The translations under genes and the position numbers were made by a program. Below the pieces are notes generated by a model that worked only from the letters and a program-made list of their open reading frames with translations, searched no databases and was not told the DNA's origin. Shown piece after piece: positions 1-6,464 of a stretch of DNA of 8,624 nt. Origin of the DNA: CAZPWQ01 sp964590495 (GTDB lineage: Bacteria > Bacteroidota > Rhodothermia > Balneolales > Balneolaceae); contig CAZPWQ010000137.1 in assembly GCA_964590495.1 (NCBI GenBank), positions 1 through 8,624 on the forward strand. The letters run 5' to 3'. Each line of letters opens with the position of its first letter. Positions within the stretch are counted from its first letter, which is position 1.

Positions 1-1820
1 TTGCTGTTATCGTTCTGGTTTTTGGCATCAGTGTTAATGCAGGAGCCCAGACAGCTCAGCAAAAAGTTACTGTTCCTGTTATTGAGGACGGGCAAGCCCA
101 GATCATACCTGAATTTGAAAATTCTGACGAATGGATCCGTCATGATTTGTGGGTAGAAACTGAATTTGATACCGATGGCGACGGCAGTCCCGACCGCATG
201 CATGTGTCGGTTACCAGACCGGCTCAAACAGAATCGGGTGATCTCAAATTGCCGGTCATTTATGAAAGCAGCCCCTACTATGCCGGGACGGCATCCCCTC
301 CCTTTGATTTTTTCTGGGACGTAAGACATGAACTGGGTGAAAGACCTCCCGAACGAATCCATCCGGATGAAATCAAACGCAGAGGAGAGCGTCCGGTTAT
401 TTCCAACTCCCAAATAAAAAAATGGGTGCCGAGGGGTTTTATTGTTGTTCACTCCTCTTCTCCAGGTACTGGCCTCTCACAGGGAGCACCCACAGTTGGT
501 GGAGATAATGAATCACTCGCCCCAAAAGCGGTAATCGACTGGCTGAACGGGCGGGCAAAGGGTTATACTACACCTGATGGTAATGAGGAGGTCGAGGCAT
601 ACTGGACCACCGGGAAAGTCGGTATGACGGGTACTTCTTATAACGGAACTCTTCCGCTGGCAGCTGCAACAACCGGTGTGGACGGACTGGAAGCCATCAT
701 TCCGGTAGCACCGAATACCTCATACTATCATTATTACCGGTCAAACGGTCTGGTCCGTTCTCCCGGCGGCTACCTGGGTGAGGATATAGACGTGCTCTAT
801 GATTTTATCCACAGCGGCAATGAAGAGAGACGTGAATATAATAACAGGAAGGTACGGGATTCAATCATGGTGAACGGTATGGATCGTCTTACAGGCGATT
901 ACAACGAGTTCTGGGCCGGCCGGGATTACCTGAATGACATGGAACCGCTTGAAGCCGCCGTTTTTATGGCACATGCATTCAACGACTGGAATGTAATGCC
1001 GGAACACAGCTATAGAATTTATAACGTGCTGAAAGAAAAAGGTATCCCCTCAAAAATATATTATCACCAGGAAGGTCACGGTGGTGAGCCCCCCATGGAA
1101 TTGATGAACAAATGGTTTACCCATTACCTGTTCGGCATTGATAACAGAATCGAAAATGAACCCAACGCATGGATTGTCCGCGAAGGCGATGAAAGAAATG
1201 ATCCCACTCCTTATGAAGAATATCCGAATCCTAATGCATCGCCGGTAACCTTCTACCCTACTGCCGGTGCCCCTGAACGTGGCGGATTAGTTACCAACTC
1301 TGTTTCTGGTCAGGGGGCAGAAACGCTGGTCGATAATTTTTCATTTTCCGGGGAAGCACTGGCCAAGGCTGAATGGACCGATCACAGGCTGATATACGTC
1401 ACACCGGAGCTTAAGCAACCCCTCCATATTTCAGGGACTCCCAGCATTAAAATCAAACTGGCGAGCAGCAAACCCGCGGCGAATTTATCGGTCTGGTTGG
1501 TCTCACTACCGTGGATCGAAGGAGAAAGCTCAGAAATCACCGACAATATAATAACGAGAGGTTGGGCTGATCCCCAGAATCATAGCTCCCTGACTGAAAG
1601 CGAGCCCCTGGAACCGGGAGCTTTTTATACGCTGACATTTGACCTGCAACCTGATGATCAGATTATAGCGGAGGGACAAAAGATCGGATTGATGATTTTT
1701 TCAAGTGACAGGGATTTTACTCTTTGGCCGGAACCCGGTACAGAGTTGACCGTTGATCTGGATACCACGAGCCTCTCTCTGCCAGTGGTCGGAGGGATTG
1801 AAGGCGTTGATTTTGATTAG
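1..1820 (+). CDS. Secreted Xaa-Pro dipeptidyl-peptidase (S15 / CocE-NonD family), 5' end cut by window edge
   Basis: A serine hydrolase expected to release X-Pro dipeptides from the N-termini of proline-containing peptides outside the cytoplasm. The frame is open from base 3 (605 residues visible); the start codon lies before the window. The first 15 residues are a hydrophobic signal-peptide core ending in Ala-Gly-Ala before Gln, a plausible signal peptidase I site, so only the N-terminal basic end is missing. Next comes a D-x-D-G-D-G-x-x-D loop (codons from about 168), usual near the front of this family, then an alpha/beta-hydrolase domain. The triad is visible: Ser in GTSYNG (636-638), Asp in FNDWN (984-986), His in EGHGGE (1077-1079). 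From about 1230 a beta-rich C-terminal part fits the X-Pro peptidase C-terminal jelly roll. The TTG at 147 is internal and not the start. Related CocE-type esterases share the fold, so exact substrate is inferred. It ends with TAG, convergent with the SGNH gene. Confidence 0.88.
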   Translation, partial: AVIVLVFGISVNAGAQTAQQKVTVPVIEDGQAQIIPEFENSDEWIRHDLWVETEFDTDGDGSPDRMHVSVTRPAQTESGDLKLPVIYESSPYYAGTASPPFDFFWDVRHELGERPPERIHPDEIKRRGERPVISNSQIKKWVPRGFIVVHSSSPGTGLSQGAPTVGGDNESLAPKAVIDWLNGRAKGYTTPDGNEEVEAYWTTGKVGMTGTSYNGTLPLAAATTGVDGLEAIIPVAPNTSYYHYYRSNGLVRSPGGYLGEDIDVLYDFIHSGNEERREYNNRKVRDSIMVNGMDRLTGDYNEFWAGRDYLNDMEPLEAAVFMAHAFNDWNVMPEHSYRIYNVLKEKGIPSKIYYHQEGHGGEPPMELMNKWFTHYLFGIDNRIENEPNAWIVREGDERNDPTPYEEYPNPNASPVTFYPTAGAPERGGLVTNSVSGQGAETLVDNFSFSGEALAKAEWTDHRLIYVTPELKQPLHISGTPSIKIKLASSKPAANLSVWLVSLPWIEGESSEITDNIITRGWADPQNHSSLTESEPLEPGAFYTLTFDLQPDDQIIAEGQKIGLMIFSSDRDFTLWPEPGTELTVDLDTTSLSLPVVGGIEGVDFD

Positions 1821-1837
1821 TTGCTGGTTTTTAAAGA

Positions 1838-1861
1838 GGTTCAAGCGTGGACGCTTGAACC
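1838..1861. repeat. Perfect palindrome (11-bp arms, REP-like) between convergent genes
   Basis: GGTTCAAGCGT (1838-1848) is followed by GG and its exact reverse complement ACGCTTGAACC (1851-1861), so RNA from either strand can form about a 10-bp stem with a 4-nt loop. A second pairing competes: GCTGGTT (1823-1829) with AACCAGC (1858-1864). Reading the plus strand, no T-run follows the stem. Reading the minus strand, the stem is followed by TCTTTAAAAACC, only a weak T-tract. It lies 18 bp after the peptidase stop and could end transcription for both converging genes, but the sequence is also what a dispersed REP-type palindrome would look like. Confidence 0.6.
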
Positions 1862-1926
1862 AGCCAGTATAACTATAACTACCAGCCGGTAATAACTATC
1901 AGCCGGTATAAATCCAACCGGTATAA
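1861..1926. repeat. Cluster of four degenerate CAGCCGGTATAA repeats
   Basis: Four related 12-13-mers follow one another: CAGCCAGTATAA (1861), CAGCCGGTAATAA (1883), CAGCCGGTATAA (1900) and CAACCGGTATAA (1915). Starts are 22, 17 and 15 bases apart, so spacing is not regular and this is not a CRISPR-like array. The first copy abuts the palindrome. The stretch is non-coding, between two converging genes. Function is unknown; decayed short-period repeat or a slipped-strand expansion are both possible. Confidence 0.5.
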
Positions 1927-1956
1927 CATTATTAGCTGCTTCGCCTGACAAACTGA

Positions 1957-2760
1957 TCACTGATCACTGTAAACCCGTCTGAATGTCTCCTGCCATGCCG
2001 TGGACATGAGATGGGAGCCTGCAAGAGTAGGATGAACACCATCTTCAGCCCAGTATGCTGGTGAGACAATTTTACCGGCCTCGTCAAAAACGGATTGATA
2101 GGGAATAAACGCTGCTTCAAAATCCTGTGCAATTCGCTTTGCCGCTTTTTGGTATTCATTGAATTCCGGGAACCAGTCCTCAGTTATGGCAGACCCTTCT
2201 TTCACAACAAAAGGTTCACCAATAATTAGCTTCATATCCGGAAGGGATTTCATCGTACGCTGCAACAGTGTCCTGAAATCCTTTTCATATTTTTCCGGGG
2301 TACCCTCATAACTACCGTTAAGGGTATGCCAGAAGTCATTTACTCCGATTAAAATGCTTATAATATCAGGTTTTAAATCCAGACAATCCTTTTTCCAGCG
2401 TTCCGACAATTGATAAACTTTATTTCCGCTGATACCACGATTATAGAATTGCAAATTGCGTTCCGGCATCGTATTTCTGAGGTTCGCAGCCGCCAAAAAG
2501 GCGTAACCTGAACCCAAACCGCTGTTGGAGCCGCTTTCTTCTCTGTTGCGCCCCGCATCAGTAATTGAATTTCCCTGGAAAAGAATTATTGCTTCCCCGG
2601 GAAAAGCCGACAAATCCTTCTTTTTCAATATTTCCGGTTTCCCCACTGACGGGAGAAGTAACCCCGCACTCATCGTGGCGAGAGTGGTTGTAGTGATTGA
2701 TTTTAGAAAATCGCGACGGGTATAATCTTTCACCTTATCTGGCTTACTTTTTTTATTCAT
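1957..2760 (-). CDS. Tat-exported SGNH/GDSL-family hydrolase
   Basis: A 267-residue SGNH-fold lipase/esterase-like hydrolase; many relatives deacetylate carbohydrates or cleave acyl esters, and the substrate here cannot be read from sequence. The N-terminus has a twin-arginine motif, TRRDFLK (residues 14-20), followed by a Thr/Ala/Leu-rich hydrophobic stretch to about 36, so folded export by Tat is expected. The SGNH blocks are present in order: nucleophile Ser65 in GNSITD (a GNS variant of GDS), Gly109 in NRGISGN, Asn141 in GVND, and Asp240/His243 in DGVHPT. The ATG overlaps the fbp stop as ATGA, so it is likely co-translated with fbp. No Shine-Dalgarno is seen, which fits re-initiation after fbp. 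It is the last gene of the minus-strand block; the stop is TGA. Confidence 0.87.
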   Translation of the reverse strand: MNKKSKPDKVKDYTRRDFLKSITTTTLATMSAGLLLPSVGKPEILKKKDLSAFPGEAIILFQGNSITDAGRNREESGSNSGLGSGYAFLAAANLRNTMPERNLQFYNRGISGNKVYQLSERWKKDCLDLKPDIISILIGVNDFWHTLNGSYEGTPEKYEKDFRTLLQRTMKSLPDMKLIIGEPFVVKEGSAITEDWFPEFNEYQKAAKRIAQDFEAAFIPYQSVFDEAGKIVSPAYWAEDGVHPTLAGSHLMSTAWQETFRRVYSDQ

Positions 2761-3788
2761 CTATTCACAGGTTGTACTTCATATTTATTCAGGAATTCTC
2801 TAACCTTCAACACATTTTTTTTGGATCCAATATAAATTGGTGTTCGCTGGTGAATGGCTTCCGGACTTATCTCCAAAATGCGTCCTTTTCCGTCTATAGC
2901 CATACCTCCCGCCTGCTCAATAACAAAACTCAGGGGATTGCATTCATACATCAGCCGAAGTTTCCCGCTGGGATACTGGTTACTGTCCGGATAAATAAAA
3001 ATTCCGCCGGTAACCAGCGTCCGGTGTACATCAGCCACCATCGAACCTATATAGCGGGCCTTGTACGGCCGTTCCGTTTCCGGATCTTCTTTCTGGCAAT
3101 ATTTCACATATTGTTTTAACCCCTCATCCCAAGAGTGATAGCTGCCTTCGTTGACACTGTATATGGTGCCGTATTCCGGAATTTTAATATCATCATCGGA
3201 TAAAATAAACTCACCGATACTGGGATCTAGCGTAAACAGCGAAACTCCCATTCCGGTCGTATAAGCCATCAGCGTACTGGAACCGTATAATACATAACCC
3301 GCGGCTACCTGCTTAACTCCTGGCTGCAGGGCATCGCCCTCCGACAGCTCATCGGTACCCGGGTTTTTCCGCATATAAATAGAAAAAATGCTTCCGATAG
3401 AGACATTGACATCAATGTTCGAAGAACCGTCAAGCGGGTCCAGATAGACAATATACTTACCGCCTTTATTATCCAGTTCGACAACACCGTCATTTTCCTC
3501 TGATATCACCATACAGGTAATGTCCGCTCTGTTCAATGCGGAAATAAGCTGTTTATCAGCAAAAAGATCCAGCTTTTTCACTGATTCACCATGTACATTT
3601 TTGGATCCGTCCTCGCCGAGAATATTGGTAATTCCGGCTTTATTTACTTCCCGTGAAATTATTTTGGCCGCAAGACCAATATCGCGTAACAGCTGGGAAA
3701 GCTCTCCCGTAGCACCCGGAAACTTATTCTGGGCCTGTATAATGTATTCTTCTAACGTAATTAATCGTCTTGATTTTCTATCTACCAT
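2757..3788 (-). CDS. fbp: Class I fructose-1,6-bisphosphatase
   Basis: Hydrolyses fructose 1,6-bisphosphate to fructose 6-phosphate and phosphate in gluconeogenesis, in the cytoplasm. The 343-residue length is normal for class I. Seen motifs: KNVHGESVKKLD (63-74), metal ligands Glu97/Glu98 in SEEND, the DPLDGSSN metal/phosphate signature (117-124) with Asp117 and Asp120, RYIGSMVADVHRTL (245-258) of the sugar-phosphate site, and Glu282 in LMYECNP. The N-terminal ATGELSQLL (26-34), the KY pair at 111-112 and an Arg near 140 line up with the AMP-binding residues of mammalian enzymes, so AMP inhibition is plausible. The start ATG at 3788 has no Shine-Dalgarno before it. A possible TTGACG hexamer lies upstream (3843-3838) but its -10 partner is poor. 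It follows coaE after 239 bp and overlaps the SGNH gene by 4 nt. Confidence 0.97.
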   Translation of the reverse strand: MVDRKSRRLITLEEYIIQAQNKFPGATGELSQLLRDIGLAAKIISREVNKAGITNILGEDGSKNVHGESVKKLDLFADKQLISALNRADITCMVISEENDGVVELDNKGGKYIVYLDPLDGSSNIDVNVSIGSIFSIYMRKNPGTDELSEGDALQPGVKQVAAGYVLYGSSTLMAYTTGMGVSLFTLDPSIGEFILSDDDIKIPEYGTIYSVNEGSYHSWDEGLKQYVKYCQKEDPETERPYKARYIGSMVADVHRTLVTGGIFIYPDSNQYPSGKLRLMYECNPLSFVIEQAGGMAIDGKGRILEISPEAIHQRTPIYIGSKKNVLKVREFLNKYEVQPVNR

Positions 3789-3891
3789 AATTGTGGGTTT
3801 TTTATTGGCTCAATTAACTCTCTGATGATTAGGGTTGCGTCAATGCCGGGGTGAAACCTGTCAGCTTTTGAAGCGTGCTGTATGGCTTTTG

Positions 3892-3946
3892 TGCCGAGAC
3901 GGCAAAGCGCGGAGCGCATGGCCCCGACAACTGTCGGGGAAAAAAA
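3892..3946. repeat. Hairpin-rich intergenic element upstream of fbp
   Basis: Within the 239-bp gap between coaE and fbp there is a TGCCG-AGA-CGGCA hairpin (3892-3904), a GCGC-rich stretch, then CCCCGACA (3922-3929) and its exact complement TGTCGGGG (3932-3939) separated by AC, followed by seven A (3940-3946). For the minus strand, where the genes run, the T7 lies before the stem, so this is not an intrinsic terminator for coaE; on the plus strand the stem is followed by A, not T. It may be a REP-like palindrome or a structured part of the fbp 5' leader. Downstream (about 3965-4000) the DNA has a GCTCTATGCGCTATGCC-type short-period pattern. No coding signal is recognised in the gap. Confidence 0.45.
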
Positions 3947-4027
3947 GGTGCTGTTCCTGCCCTTTTCGCTCTGCTCTATGCGCTATGCCTTTCGCCTTTC
4001 AATCAATAAATTTCCTGGTTATAGGTC

Positions 4028-4621
4028 TTATGAAATAAAATATCTCTTATAAACATCTTTGGCTTTTGTTTCCAGCTCTTCAAGAGTTCCGTTGTTACGA
4101 ATAACAATATCTGCCTTTGCCACAGCCTCTTCAAAATCCTGCTGTTTCGATATACGAGTGCTTACATCTTCAGCCTTAACATTGTCGCGCCGCTGCACTC
4201 TCCTTATTCGCGCTTCTTCATCAGCCAGAACCAGCACGATATAATCGAGCAGTCCCGGCTGCAGGTTTTGCAGCAACAATGCAGCTTCATATATAAAAAC
4301 CTTGTACCCGTCCGATTCTGCATTTTCCATCTCTCGCCGGGCGGCGTCCGGCAGACGAGGATGGACAATCCTGTTCAATTCGTCTACCCGCCCCTTTTTG
4401 AAAGCCTCACGGGCAAGATGATCACGGTTTAAGGTATCGTCATCCAGATAAGAACGTTCGCCGAATGTCTCAATAAGCTGTTGTTTTACGCGGGAATCGG
4501 AGGCCATGACACGCTTTGCAAGATCGTCGGCATTAAGAACATAAGCGCCCAGATTTTTCCAGACATCACAAACCGTGGTTTTTCCGCTGCCGATTCCGCC
4601 TGTTATACCTGCCTTAATCAT
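4028..4621 (-). CDS. coaE: Dephospho-CoA kinase
   Basis: Phosphorylates the 3'-hydroxyl of dephospho-CoA with ATP, the last step of coenzyme A synthesis, in the cytoplasm. At 197 residues it has the normal family length. The N-terminal P-loop is GGIGSGKT (residues 8-15). NADDLAKRV (30-38) carries the conserved acidic pair Asp32/Asp33, IVHPRL (85-90) and YEAALLL (111-117) are family landmarks, and the basic run RIRRVQRRD (138-146) is the lid region. The C-terminus has ADIVIRNNGTLEEL, the usual closing motif. The ATG lies inside the end of prfB (8-nt overlap), indicating translational coupling to release factor 2. The stop is TAA. Confidence 0.96.
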   Translation of the reverse strand: MIKAGITGGIGSGKTTVCDVWKNLGAYVLNADDLAKRVMASDSRVKQQLIETFGERSYLDDDTLNRDHLAREAFKKGRVDELNRIVHPRLPDAARREMENAESDGYKVFIYEAALLLQNLQPGLLDYIVLVLADEEARIRRVQRRDNVKAEDVSTRISKQQDFEEAVAKADIVIRNNGTLEELETKAKDVYKRYFIS

Positions 4622-5754
4622 TGCCCGATACTTCTCTTCTGGAAATCGACATCAGGTATTCTTTAATGAAATCATCAAGATCACCATCCATTACGTCATC
4701 CACATTGGAAGTTTCATAATCTGTGCGATGGTCTTTGATCATGTTGTAGGGATGAAACACATATGAACGAATTTGCGATCCCCACTCAATTTTACTTTTA
4801 GAATCCTCGAGCCTCTGCTTCTCGCGTTCTTTGATCTGTTTTTCCAGTTCGTAAATTTTTGAGCGAAGAAGAACCCTCGCCTTTTCACGATTCTGCATTT
4901 GGGAGCGTTCCTGCTGGCATTCGGCTACCACCCGTTCTTCAGAACCGTCGGATAGGGCCCCTTCCCAGATCAGGCGTACTCCCGTTTCTACCTTATTGAC
5001 ATTCTGTCCGCCGGCACCGCTGGCATGAAAACGCTGCAGTTCGATTTCACTCTCGTTGATATCAATATCGATGGAATCATCGACAACGGGAGAAACAAAT
5101 ACTGAGCAGAATGATGTATGACGACGTGAGTTACTGTCGAATGGAGAGATGCGCACCAGCCGGTGTACGCCGCTTTCAGCTTTCAGGAATCCATAGGCGA
5201 ATTCCCCTTCGACCTGGATCGTTGCACTTTTTAAACCGGCGACTTCTCCCTGCTGATATTCGATTAGGGAAACTTCGAAGTTATTATTTTTCGCCCAACG
5301 GGTATACATCCGGTACAACATTTCAGCCCAGTCCTGACTTTCGGTGCCGCCTGCACCGGGATTAAAGGTAAGAATTGCATCCCTGTGATCATCTTCTCCC
5401 CGGAGCATGTTTTTAAATTCAAGCTCATCAATGCCCTTTTCAAGCTGCTTTATTTCACTTTGTAACTCTTCGTAAACATCTTCCCCCTCTTCCAGGAACT
5501 GCTGGTAAACCCGTATGCTTTCGCGCAGTTCCTCCAGATCATCCCAGCTTTTCACCATGTTTTTTTCATGATCTATCCGTTTCATTATCTTCTGGGCGCT
5601 GGACGGATCATCCCAGAAGCCCGGATCCTGGGTCTGCTCCTGAAGCTCGATGATTTTTACTTTTCTTTGATCATAGTCAAAGATACCCCCTGAGCGCATC
5701 CACACGCTCGAATAACCCGTTAAGATGATCGGTATTGATTGTTGATGTACTCAC
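4614..5754 (-). CDS. prfB: Peptide chain release factor 2, expressed through a programmed +1 frameshift
   Basis: Ends translation at UGA and UAA by hydrolysing peptidyl-tRNA on the ribosome. The coding path is join(5754-5680, 5678-4614) on the minus strand: a GTG start, 25 codons (MSTSTINTDHLNGLF... to RGYL), an in-frame TGA, a +1 shift that skips base 5679, then 354 codons, giving 379 residues. In this numbering the stop-codon-recognising SPF is at 203-205 and the catalytic GGQ at 248-250, two residues from their E. coli positions, which supports the joined model. The residue matching E. coli 246 is Ala, in ASGAGGQ. The N-terminal part is helical and acidic, as in the family. An in-frame TAA lies just upstream of the GTG, so no earlier start is possible. 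The ATG at 5705 opens a longer single ORF, but its first nine residues are out of frame with the real N-terminus. It overlaps coaE by 8 nt. Confidence 0.96.
5676..5691 (-). promoter_or_regulatory. prfB programmed +1 frameshift site
   Basis: Minus-strand sequence AGGGGGTATCTTTGAC. It has the SD-like AGGGGG (5691-5686), a three-base spacer TAT, the slippery CTT (5682-5680) and the stop TGA followed by C (5679-5676). It matches the E. coli prfB site as I recall it base for base. The mRNA pairs with the 16S tail, P-site tRNA-Leu slips from CUU to UUU, and low release factor 2 favours the shift, so the factor controls its own level. Confidence 0.95.
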
Positions 5755-5824
5755 GTTTAATTATTCTTTAACTAAAATTAGATGTAGGTAACGCACTGAG
5801 CGGTTGTTTTTGGTTCTGTGATGT

Positions 5825-5883
5825 AAGCTATCAGCTGTGAATCATTCCAACTACTGCAGCTGATCGCTGACGGCTGACAGCTT
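5825..5883 (-). repeat. Palindromic GCTGAC/GCTGATC repeat in the prfB leader region
   Basis: AAGCTATCAGC (5825-5835) and GCTGACAGCTT (5873-5883) are inverted repeats with one mismatch, which becomes a G-U pair in minus-strand RNA, giving an 11-bp stem about 70-130 nt before the prfB GTG. Between them are further related pieces (CAGCTGATCGCTGACGGCTGAC, in part 5858-5878), so alternative pairings exist. It may be a leader structure or a decayed short-period intergenic repeat; a similar TGATCACTGATCAC tract occurs at the end of the SGNH gene (about 1954-1967). No T-run follows on the minus strand, so it is not a clear terminator. Confidence 0.4.
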
Positions 5884-5966
5884 AACCCTTTAAAGATACA
5901 AGGTATAGGAATCTTATTGAAATACATTATGCCGATCCGTATAACTTTTACCTCAGAACCTGAAAC

Positions 5967-6209
5967 CTATCTCGTCAATTTACCGAGCAGATAACCCAGA
6001 GCAATTCCTCCGACAAACCCGATCAACACTCCCTCTTCGGGATGTGAACGGACATATCTCCGGGCTTCGCGATATTCGTTGTTCAATTCATGCTGCAATT
6101 CTTTCCGTTCCTTTTTGAGGCGGTCTATAAGCTGTTCATAGCTTTTATTCATTTTTTGCCTGGCTTCTCCGGTAACTTTACTTTCCGAATTGTTTTTGTT
6201 CTTTGCCAT
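5967..6209 (-). CDS. Small DUF883/YqjD-ElaB-like membrane-anchored protein with glycine zipper
   Basis: An 80-residue protein. Residues 1-56 are hydrophilic and rich in Lys, Arg and Glu, probably a long helix or coiled coil (KSYEQLIDRLKKERKELQHE region). The sequence YVRSHPEEG (52-60) followed by a hydrophobic helix (61-76) closely fits the C-terminal tail anchor of the DUF883 group. That helix carries a GxxxGxxxGxxxG glycine zipper (Gly64, 68, 72, 76), and the protein ends in a short basic tail, KLTR. In E. coli, members of this group (YqjD, ElaB) sit in the inner membrane and bind ribosomes in stationary phase; whether this one does is inference. The start ATG has only a weak GTGGAA before it. 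It lies 212 bp ahead of prfB on the same strand and is divergent from the cyclase. YtxH-like proteins are a possible alternative family. Confidence 0.8.
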   Translation of the reverse strand: MAKNKNNSESKVTGEARQKMNKSYEQLIDRLKKERKELQHELNNEYREARRYVRSHPEEGVLIGFVGGIALGYLLGKLTR

Positions 6210-6464
6210 AATTCCACAAACTTAAAGGATTTAAAATTATATCTTTTAAAATAGTATCATGTTTACCGTATTATCTATGTATGGAATTTACCCGAAAATC
6301 GTTTCCTCCACTTTCTTCCATATCTATATTTATTATGTATTACTGCCTAAAAAAGTTCCGCAAATTTTAAAGGTATTTCTGTCTTTATTCACACCTTCTA
6401 TTATTTTACTTTGCTTTAGATAAATTTCTTATCATTGATTTCAACCAAGGTACAATATCGTTTT
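6210..6464. other. AT-rich divergent intergenic region between the small membrane protein and the cyclase
   Basis: About 255 bp, strongly AT-rich, with no coding frame of interest. It must hold promoters for both divergent genes. For the minus-strand small gene, TATAAT occurs on the minus strand (within 6235-6245) without a good -35, and TAAGTTTG, an exact Bacteroidota -7 pattern (TAnnTTTG), lies directly before the start, too close for a normal leader. For the cyclase a candidate is given separately. No strong hairpin or operator was seen. Confidence 0.5.
6384..6413 (+). promoter_or_regulatory. Candidate Bacteroidota-type promoter for the cyclase gene
   Basis: TTTA (6384-6387), an 18-base spacer, then TTACTTTG (6406-6413) resemble the -33 TTTG / -7 TAnnTTTG pattern known for the primary sigma factor of Bacteroidota, with one mismatch in each box. 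A start site just downstream would give a leader of roughly 45 nt. In such AT-rich DNA chance matches are likely, so this is only a candidate. Confidence 0.2.

Noticed and set aside
147..149. TTG at 147 as the start of the peptidase
   Set aside because: The frame is open to the window edge and encodes a signal peptide and an N-terminal region before this point.
1861..1926. CRISPR array
   Set aside because: Units are only about 12 nt, degenerate and unevenly spaced, with no true spacers and no cas genes.
2697..3119. 140-codon plus-strand ORF
   Set aside because: Antisense shadow of fbp and the SGNH N-terminus; no recognisable protein features and the minus-strand genes are certain.
3922..3946. 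Intrinsic terminator for coaE
   Set aside because: On the coding (minus) strand the T-run precedes the stem instead of following it.
3835..4038. 67-codon plus-strand ORF in the coaE-fbp gap
   Set aside because: Cys/Arg-rich composition driven by the hairpins and repeat tract; no start signal or family resemblance.
5111..5365. 84-codon plus-strand ORF
   Set aside because: Lies wholly antisense to the conserved core of prfB and shows no protein features of its own.
4614..5705. prfB as a single uninterrupted ORF starting at ATG 5705
   Set aside because: Its first nine residues are out of frame with the RF2 N-terminus; the GTG at 5754 with the +1 frameshift gives a full-length family match.
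6230..6252. Direct repeat TTTAAAAT (6230-6237 and 6245-6252) as an operator
   Set aside because: Low-complexity AT sequence where such repeats are expected by chance.
6435..6437. TTG at 6435 as the cyclase start
   Set aside because: ATG at 6465 lies at the usual distance from the cyclase motif; nothing supports the ten extra residues.
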